From Mesonia sp. K7 (lineage in GTDB: Bacteria > Bacteroidota > Bacteroidia > Flavobacteriales > Flavobacteriaceae), in contig NZ_QKQV01000018.1 in NCBI RefSeq assembly GCF_003233725.1, positions 1-39,137 on the forward strand: a stretch of DNA of 39,137 bases, given 5' to 3'. The position numbers and the translations under genes are program-made. Numbering within the stretch: position 1 is the first letter of the stretch; each line of letters starts with the position of its first letter. Positions 34,957 through 39,137 of this stretch are shown here, one piece after another. Under the pieces are notes generated by a model that searched no databases, was not told the origin of the DNA, and saw only the letters and a list, made by a program, of their open reading frames with translations.

Positions 34957-35216
34957 GAGATATAATTTTTTTATAGCTTATGAAGCTTAGCCTAAGCTAA
35001 CTTTAGCTTTCTTATGATCGGGTTTCCCCGAGGAATTAGGACAAAGCTTTTTTCCAAAGATAGCCATTGTTATGGTATTCTGATACTTAACCTTCAGAAA
35101 TGAGGGTTTAAATGCAGGCATTGCCCAAAGCGCGTGCCGAGGAAAGTGATTTGCGATGAAAGGGAAGGGATATGTTTACTTAAAATCAATATATAGATTC
35201 TATCCTTGCCTCATTT
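34957..35216. other. Intergenic DNA, no gene seen
   Basis: Contains a short palindrome AGCTTA-GCC-TAAGCT (near 34985) upstream of the DUF421 gene; otherwise nothing recognised. Confidence 0.4.
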
Positions 35217-35405
35217 TTACTTTCCCAATTGCTTGAGTATTTTTACATGATCGGAAACGGCATGAAAAAAAGAAGGTTTGACATCGTAAGGGATATTATG
35301 TGCCTCTGCCGTCGCTTTGACAATCGGAGAAATTTTATGATAATGTACATGGCAAATATGCGGGAAGAGATGGTGTTCTATATTTGATAATTGAGGCCTC
35401 CGATC
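35217..35405 (-). pseudogene. Fatty-acid desaturase, C-terminal remnant
   Basis: Read on the minus strand, the third His box and tail of a membrane desaturase survive: GGLNYQI, then a TA insertion that shifts the frame, then EHHLFPHICHVHYHKISPIVKATAEAHNIPYDVKPSFFHAVSDHVKILKQLGK region to the stop at 35217. Upstream the frame is stopped and the other ~300 residues are absent, replaced by the repeat region at 35463 onward. The gene is dead by both truncation and frameshift. Confidence 0.85.
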
Positions 35406-35469
35406 AGCTAAGAGAATACTTGTTCGGCAATCGGCTATATTTCTTATAAATTATGAGAGGATTAGTTGA

Positions 35470-35640
35470 CAGTGATCCTGAATTGGGGTCGTTGCTCAAA
35501 AAAATCCCATCACTGGCTTTCACCTGTATTGTCTTTTGCTTCAGAGTTTAAGGATTACCTAGCGGTGATCCTGAAATGGGGTATGTTGCTCAAGAAAATC
35601 CAATCACAGGCTTATCGCCTGTAAGTCTTTTTTTATTTCC
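35470..35640. repeat. Tandem ~80-bp repeat beside the tRNA scar
   Basis: Copy I from 35470 and copy II from 35562 (period 92) share GTGATCCTGAAWTGGGGT, GTTGCTCAA, AAAATCC, ATCAC, GGCTT and CCTGTA. The GTGATCCTGAAATGGGG words could be multiple terminal repeats of an IS21-like element, a weak suggestion only. Part of copy II is also the mirror of the tRNA-proximal terminator at 35698. Confidence 0.65.
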
Positions 35641-35714
35641 AGCCCTTAAGTGCTTGGCAGCTCTACGAGCTGGAAATAAAAAAATCCAATCACTTTTGTG
35701 ATTGGATTTTCTTG
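35591..35714. repeat. 17-bp perfect inverted repeat pair
   Basis: CAAGAAAATCCAATCAC at 35591-35607 and its exact reverse complement at 35698-35714. A third arm (AAAATCCAATCAC, 35681-35693) forms the terminator hairpin with the second. Confidence 0.75.
35681..35710 (-). terminator. Terminator of the lost tRNA
   Basis: A perfect 13-bp stem AAAATCCAATCAC / GTGATTGGATTTT with loop TTTT; on the minus strand a T run follows (35674-35683). Confidence 0.85.
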
Positions 35715-35727
35715 GTCGGGGTGGCAG
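35713..35727 (-). other. tRNA 3'-end fragment (attachment-site-like scar)
   Basis: On the minus strand CTGCCACCCCGACCA, the last 15 nt of a tRNA including CCA, followed directly by the terminator. No tRNA body lies upstream; it is replaced by ATAATTTGGGG and unrelated DNA. This is what a tRNA-targeting integrative element leaves at one side. The isoacceptor cannot be told. Direct GTTAACC repeats at about 35788-35807 may be part of the same arrangement. Confidence 0.6.
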
Positions 35728-35900
35728 CCCCAAATTATGTTTGAAAAACCTAGTGATAACAAGGGTTTTCAAGGTTTTTTATAAACCTGTTAACCGAATT
35801 GTTAACCAATGATTAATAATGAAATAGTATTATTTGAAAGAACGTCTGTTACAAAGATAAACATTATAACTCACTAAATCAATATAATAGCTATGAAATG

Positions 35901-36104
35901 TTAGGGATATTTCTCTATATATTCATTGATGATTTCTTCTTCAATGCCGCTGTATTCGGAGAACTCCTTAACGGTGATGAACTGATGTGGCTCTTTATCG
36001 AAGTAGGACTTGATGTCGTTTAAGAGCTTACGACCATAGCGTTCACTTCGGCCGGTGATGAGCTGAATGTCTTTTGGGTATATGCATATCCTAGTGAGTT
36101 TCAT
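35901..36104 (-). CDS. Small HTH-like protein, 67 aa
   Basis: A short helical protein (TRICIYPKDIQLITGRSERYGRKLLNDIKSYF, then HQFITVKEFSEYSGIEEEIINEYI) with two segments that look like MerR/excisionase-type helix-turn-helix. I recall it as recurring in flavobacteria, often in accessory DNA. It lies divergent from the four-gene cassette and could regulate it (inference). Confidence 0.7.
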   Translation of the reverse strand: MKLTRICIYPKDIQLITGRSERYGRKLLNDIKSYFDKEPHQFITVKEFSEYSGIEEEIINEYIEKYP

Positions 36105-36253
36105 ACTATATCCATACTTTATCTACGCTATAACCCTACTACAAATACGGCAATAAAATCCTTTTTCGGAGGGAAGGTTTTTAAGCGGAAGTAGATTTTT
36201 CTTTTTCAATGATGAAGTTAGTTGTTTTGGCTTAATAATCAAAATATGAAGTT

Positions 36254-37009
36254 ATGGCAAGACAAACCGGAATTATCAAATTGAAAGGAACTATCGGAGA
36301 TATTTCCTTTTACAAAACGGCAGACGGACACCTGGCAAGAATCAAAGGTGGACCTGATGCGAATCGAATTGCAAACGATCCTGCGTTTCAAAGAACGAGA
36401 GAAAACGGATCGGAGTTTGGAAGAGCAGGGAAAGCAGGGAAACTGCTTCGCGTTGCTCTAAGGGTACTGATGCAGAATGCCTCGGACAAAAGAGTGACCA
36501 GTCGATTGACCAAGCAATTGGTCGCAATTACCAAAACCGATACGGTCAATGAACGTGGGTTGAGAACCGTCCAAGATGGGGATTTAAGCCTGTTGAATGG
36601 CTTTGAGTTCAATATCAATGGGAAGTTGGCGTCGTTGTTTTTTATTGGCTATACCTCAGCGATAGACCGTGTTGCTGGTACGATGGAAGCCGATATCCCG
36701 GACTTTATTCCTGTGAATGATATTGTTGCTCCAGGTGGTACCACCCATTTTAGACTTTCTGTAGGTGGAGCTGAGGTTGATTTTGAAAACGAAACCTATG
36801 TTTTCGATAGTGAATCGACCGCCATTTTACCTTGGGATGGTACGACCGTACCGACGTCGACTTTAACCGCTAGCTTAACCGCTAATTCGACCTTACCGAT
36901 GGTGCAGGTGATTGGCGTAGAGTTTTTCCAAGAGGTGAACGGACAAATGTATCCGCTTAAAAACGGAGCTTACAATGCCTTGGGTGTGGTAGGTATAGAC
37001 ACTCCATAA
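36254..37009 (+). CDS. Unknown 251-aa protein, first gene of a compact cassette
   Basis: Not recognised with certainty. The N-terminal 70 residues are distinctive: GIIKLKGTIGDISFYKTADG, RIKGGPDANRI, FQRTRENGSEFGRAGKAGKLLR, with conserved-looking Gly/Arg; the layout recalls the short N-terminal motif of DUF6266-type Bacteroidota proteins. The C-terminal half looks beta-rich (TTHFRLSVGGAEVDF, STLTASLTANSTL). No signal peptide or membrane segment. The next gene starts 2 bp on. It may be a structural or phage-derived protein; that is a guess. Confidence 0.75.
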   Translation: MARQTGIIKLKGTIGDISFYKTADGHLARIKGGPDANRIANDPAFQRTRENGSEFGRAGKAGKLLRVALRVLMQNASDKRVTSRLTKQLVAITKTDTVNERGLRTVQDGDLSLLNGFEFNINGKLASLFFIGYTSAIDRVAGTMEADIPDFIPVNDIVAPGGTTHFRLSVGGAEVDFENETYVFDSESTAILPWDGTTVPTSTLTASLTANSTLPMVQVIGVEFFQEVNGQMYPLKNGAYNALGVVGIDTP

Positions 37010-37011
37010 GG

Positions 37012-37473
37012 ATGGAGCTTGTTTTAGAACGCGCTTATTTGAAAGAGGGTACCAACGGTACTCTCTTTATTTCCACGGAAACGATAGGGCAACCAAAATT
37101 AAAGTTTCTGTGTTTTACCCTAGAACTGCCGTGGAAAGAAAATCGGCGATCGGTGTCGTGTATTCCGGAAGGGATTTATGAGCTGCAGCCCCGGTTTTCA
37201 AAAAAATTCAAGCATCACCTCATCGTGAACGATGTGGTGGGTAGAAGCTACATTTTGTTTCATCCCGCGAATGATGCCCAAAAAGAATTGCGGGGTTGTA
37301 TTGCTCCGGTAAGTTGTTTAACGGGTATCGGAAAAGGCATTTATTCCAAGGATGCGATGCAAAAACTCTTGGCCTTGGTGTACCAAGCCCAAGACCGCAG
37401 AGAAACCATTTTATTAACGATTAAATCAGTGAATTATGAATCTTGTAGAACGATATCAACAACCCACTCCTAA
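37012..37473 (+). CDS. DUF5675 family protein (possible L,D-transpeptidase-like fold)
   Basis: 153 aa. DUF5675 marks: ERAYLKEGTNGTLFI, FTLELPWKENRR, IPEGIYELQPRFSKKF, VGRSYILFHPANDAQKELRGCIAP. The pair H84 (FHPAN) and C96 (RGCI) sits where L,D-transpeptidase-type enzymes have His and Cys, so a peptidoglycan-directed activity is possible, not shown. The gene overlaps the next one by 38 bp. Confidence 0.8.
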   Translation: MELVLERAYLKEGTNGTLFISTETIGQPKLKFLCFTLELPWKENRRSVSCIPEGIYELQPRFSKKFKHHLIVNDVVGRSYILFHPANDAQKELRGCIAPVSCLTGIGKGIYSKDAMQKLLALVYQAQDRRETILLTIKSVNYESCRTISTTHS

Positions 37474-37675
37474 GTTTTTTAAAATCCTTCGAAATATTGG
37501 GATTGCTCTAGCTACTGCTGGAGGAGCCATTATCGCTGCTCCCATTGCAATGCCTGCCTTAGTGGTGAGTATTGCTACCTATATGACCGTTGCTGGAACA
37601 GTGGCCACAGCTGTGAGTCAAGCGGTGGTGAGTGATCAAGAAAACAACTCTTCCAAAAAAGAAAAACAAAAATGA
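37436..37675 (+). CDS. Small Ala/Gly-rich membrane protein, 79 aa
   Basis: A basic amphipathic start (ERYQQPTPKFFKILRN), then about 46 hydrophobic residues (IGIALATAGGAIIAAPIAMPALVV and following) that make two close helices, and a polar, Lys-rich end (KKEKQK). The shape is that of holin-like proteins. It is coupled on both sides: a 38-bp overlap with the DUF5675 gene and ATGA with the next. Confidence 0.7.
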   Translation: MNLVERYQQPTPKFFKILRNIGIALATAGGAIIAAPIAMPALVVSIATYMTVAGTVATAVSQAVVSDQENNSSKKEKQK

Positions 37676-37848
37676 TGGATACCTGTACAAAATCAGGAGT
37701 GATTGGCGGAACCCTGTTTTCCGCCATTTTTAATATTACCTGGGACAATATTGTCTTTACCGTGGTGATGGCTGCCATAGGTGCTATCGTGAGTTATTTT
37801 GTCTCGTTATTGCTGCAGAAGTTTACGAAAAAGAAACCTCACAAATAA
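37672..37848 (+). CDS. Small holin-like membrane protein, 58 aa
   Basis: Starts in the ATGA overlap with the previous stop. Two hydrophobic segments (SGVIGGTLFSAIFNI and IVFTVVMAAIGAIVSYFVSLLL) and a basic tail (KFTKKKPHK), the usual order of class II holins or phage-like pore proteins. It is shorter than common gene-calling cut-offs and would often be left out. It ends the cassette. Confidence 0.65.
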   Translation: MMDTCTKSGVIGGTLFSAIFNITWDNIVFTVVMAAIGAIVSYFVSLLLQKFTKKKPHK

Positions 37849-38063
37849 GTATCGATATGGCTTCCGTAAGTGACATAAAAATGTTTGCACGCCCATTGGT
37901 ATAATCTTTTTAGTTTTAGTCTTTTGTTGGCGTTGTATATATTATTTTCAAGTTTCATAAAGTCCTTATTCATGTTCTTAACCTCTTGTATGAATTCCTT
38001 TTTACTGATGAGCATCATCTGTGATTTTACGACGGCGAGATTAATTTTCTTATCTGTTTTCAT
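37839..38063 (-). CDS. Hypothetical basic protein, 74 aa
   Basis: From the ATG at 38063 (the longer frame to 38093 lacks support). A Lys-rich helical protein (MKTDKKINLAVVKSQMMLISKKEFIQEVKNMNKDFMKLE...). No known family. It converges on the cassette and overlaps its last gene's end by 10 bp. The length and coding character are modest, so it may be chance. Confidence 0.4.
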   Translation of the reverse strand: MKTDKKINLAVVKSQMMLISKKEFIQEVKNMNKDFMKLENNIYNANKRLKLKRLYQWACKHFYVTYGSHIDTYL

Positions 38064-38132
38064 AATTAAAAAATTTAAGTTGAAAAGCCACACGATGGCT
38101 TAAAATAAACGCATAGGCGACCAAAACGAGAG

Positions 38133-38201
38133 AAGCCCATATCTGTCGCAGGCACCTGTGCTTATGGGCTTTGAAGCGTAACTTGCCGTAGCGGTTATTT
38201 T
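38133..38201 (+). repeat. Repeat B, copy 2 (69 nt)
   Basis: Perfect stem AAGCCCATA / TATGGGCTT with inner GCAC-CT-GTGC, followed by GAAGCGTAACTTGCCGTAGC and GGTTATTTT, the tail shared with copy 1 at 12316. Confidence 0.85.
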
Positions 38202-38337
38202 GTGCTGAGAAGTAAACTTAAAATGAGTAGTGAAGTAGATAGTTTTTTAGTGAATAGTGGTGAGAGGTGAGTATAAAAGTTTGCATTGTTCAGTATATCA
38301 GTAGTCAGTTTTTAGGGATTCCATAACTTGGAAAAAA

Positions 38338-38455
38338 GGTTATGGTGCCTACAGCGTGTTTGAGCGTAGCGAGTACTAGGCGAAGCCGCCTGGCGAGTGC
38401 TGTTGCCGACGTGGGCATCTTGGCAAGCTACGCATTGCCTTGACCACGACACCAA
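38338..38455 (+). repeat. Repeat C, copy 3 (118 nt)
   Basis: 115 of 118 bases identical to 22515-22632. It lies 137 bp after repeat B copy 2, so this segment concentrates dispersed repeats. Confidence 0.9.
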
Positions 38456-38843
38456 CAAAAAGGATGTTCCTACTCTTTCTATTATTCCTTTGTGACTTCG
38501 ATACTTCGATTAACTCAGCACAAGTAGTCTCAGTCTCATTTTTATATCTTTTTTGTGCAGACGGCAAACAGCCGCAAGGCGAGCCCAAATAATGCAGCAC
38601 GGTTGGATTTTGTTTGGTAGGTGTTTTTGAGTTTTAAATATATGTTGATGCTTTATGGGATGCTGAAATGAATTCAGCATGACGAAAATTGGTTTTGATG
38701 TAGAAAACCATACCAAACACAAATACAGAAAAGTGCGGGTGACGGTTTGCGGCGAATGGAGCAAAAGCTTTTTTTGCTAAAAAAGTTTTGCATAGCTGGG
38801 CAACACCGGAACACCTTATAACCTTGCAATCACGAAGTTGCGG
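38456..38843. repeat. Non-coding repeat block with ATGCTGAA hairpin
   Basis: Holds the stem ATGCTGAA / TTCAGCAT (38660-38680). In translation it gives words such as RHAEFISASHKAS and HYLGSPCGCLPS, which I recall as frequent translations of non-coding repeats in many bacterial genomes, not real proteins. Confidence 0.6.
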
Positions 38844-38973
38844 GCAAAGGCAACAAGTACAGGCTGTGATTGGAAGCGTCATACCCCAGTATGGTGCGCC
38901 AAGATACAGCTTGTACTGCGGGGAACGTTTGCTCTTGCGATACAGGTGTGTAGCTTTAGCGGAAACACTGTAT
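38844..38973. other. GC-rich structured block (candidate RNA or DNA hairpin)
   Basis: Stem GCAAAGGCAA / TTGCTCTTGC (38844-38853 with 38929-38938, two mismatches) encloses AAGTACAGGCTGT / ACAGCTTGTACT (38855-38867 with 38906-38917, one mismatch) and the tip CATAC-CCCA-GTATG (38880-38893). A second hairpin ATACAG...CTGTAT (38940-38973) follows. It is richer in G and C than the rest of the window. Confidence 0.55.
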
Positions 38974-39042
38974 GGGCAAGGGCATGGAGTGGGGAGGTAG
39001 TGACTAGGAATTAAGTGGTTAGTGATTGGTGGTCAACGCTAT

Positions 39043-39137
39043 TGTACGTCCCTGATATAGGTTGACCACTAAAGTCAATTTATATGAAAGCTAATTTAAA
39101 ATTAATCAAGAAACAACGTAAGTTTTCCGAAGCATTT
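39043..39137 (+). mobile_element. Terminal part of an insertion sequence (right copy)
   Basis: Begins TGTACGTCCCTGATATAG and is the exact reverse complement of the left end of the window; the IS body is outside. The element points outward to the right. Confidence 0.85.
39084..39137 (+). CDS. IS transposase OrfA, 5' fragment (cut by window edge)
   Basis: The same 18 codons as at the left edge, MKANLKLIKKQRKFSEAF, open to the window end. Basic, HTH-type start of an IS3-like OrfA. Confidence 0.6.
   Translation, partial: MKANLKLIKKQRKFSEAF

Noticed and set aside
35590-35772. 60-aa minus-strand frame
   Set aside because: It reads through the terminator hairpin and tRNA tail; not coding.
38510-39000. 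Several 70-84-aa frames on both strands
   Set aside because: They read through non-coding repeats (words like RHAEFISASH recur in unrelated genomes) and a hairpin block.

Overview
The window looks like a Flavobacteriaceae-type (Bacteroidota) chromosome segment. Evidence: an AT-rich background, promoters of the Bacteroidota form (TTG, about 19 bp, TAnnTTTG) in front of several genes, no clear Shine-Dalgarno sites, a tRNA without an encoded CCA, and many proteins whose closest family resemblance is flavobacterial. The first 95 and last 95 bases are inverted copies of one insertion-sequence end, each breaking off after 18 codons of a transposase start, so the window is bounded by a repeated IS and probably ends there for assembly reasons.

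Layout. (1) 0.1-4 kb: corA with a small conserved partner, a Sad/GabD-type aldehyde dehydrogenase, tRNA-Arg(TCT) and an orphan 114-aa gene. (2) 4-10 kb: a giant secreted protein (degenerate metallophosphoesterase + HipA/FAM20-like kinase-like middle + outer-membrane barrel), then egtB-egtD for ergothioneine. (3) 10-12.6 kb: a DUF3667 membrane protein, a small membrane protein, a Crp/Fnr regulator, and a 770-bp intergenic region holding a large palindromic element and a dispersed repeat. (4) 12.6-20.4 kb: a redox/nitrogen block: pntAA-pntAB-pntB, a soluble histidine kinase and a sigma-54 response regulator, then an unlisted 44-aa cysteine-rich gene, glutamate dehydrogenase, an Rnk/GreAB-like protein and a coiled-coil protein. 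Sigma-54-like sites lie 43-46 bp ahead of both the pnt operon and the cysteine-protein/gdh operon, so the regulator between them probably drives both. (5) 20.7-24.7 kb: a K+/H+ antiporter, a repeat-rich gap, and a divergent Fur-family regulator / FAD-oxidoreductase pair sharing two near-identical operators. (6) 24.8-35 kb: a stress island (SDR oxidoreductase, truncated solute-binding lipoprotein, CDF transporter, DUF1989, large catalase KatE, GntA/YqcI-type protein, YciF-type ferritin-like protein, AraC regulator, membrane protein, SemiSWEET, YetF-like DUF421). (7) 35.2-39.1 kb: a scar region: a truncated, frameshifted fatty-acid desaturase, tandem repeats, a 15-nt tRNA 3' end with its terminator, a compact four-gene cassette (251-aa unknown, DUF5675, two small membrane proteins), then dispersed repeats and a GC-rich structured block up to the IS.

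The strongest candidates for something new are the sigma-54 transhydrogenase/GDH circuit with its overlooked cysteine mini-protein, the pseudo-phosphoesterase/kinase-like/barrel fusion, the four-gene lysis-like cassette beside a tRNA scar, and several structured repeats (118 nt, 69 nt, ~108 nt and ~165 nt).
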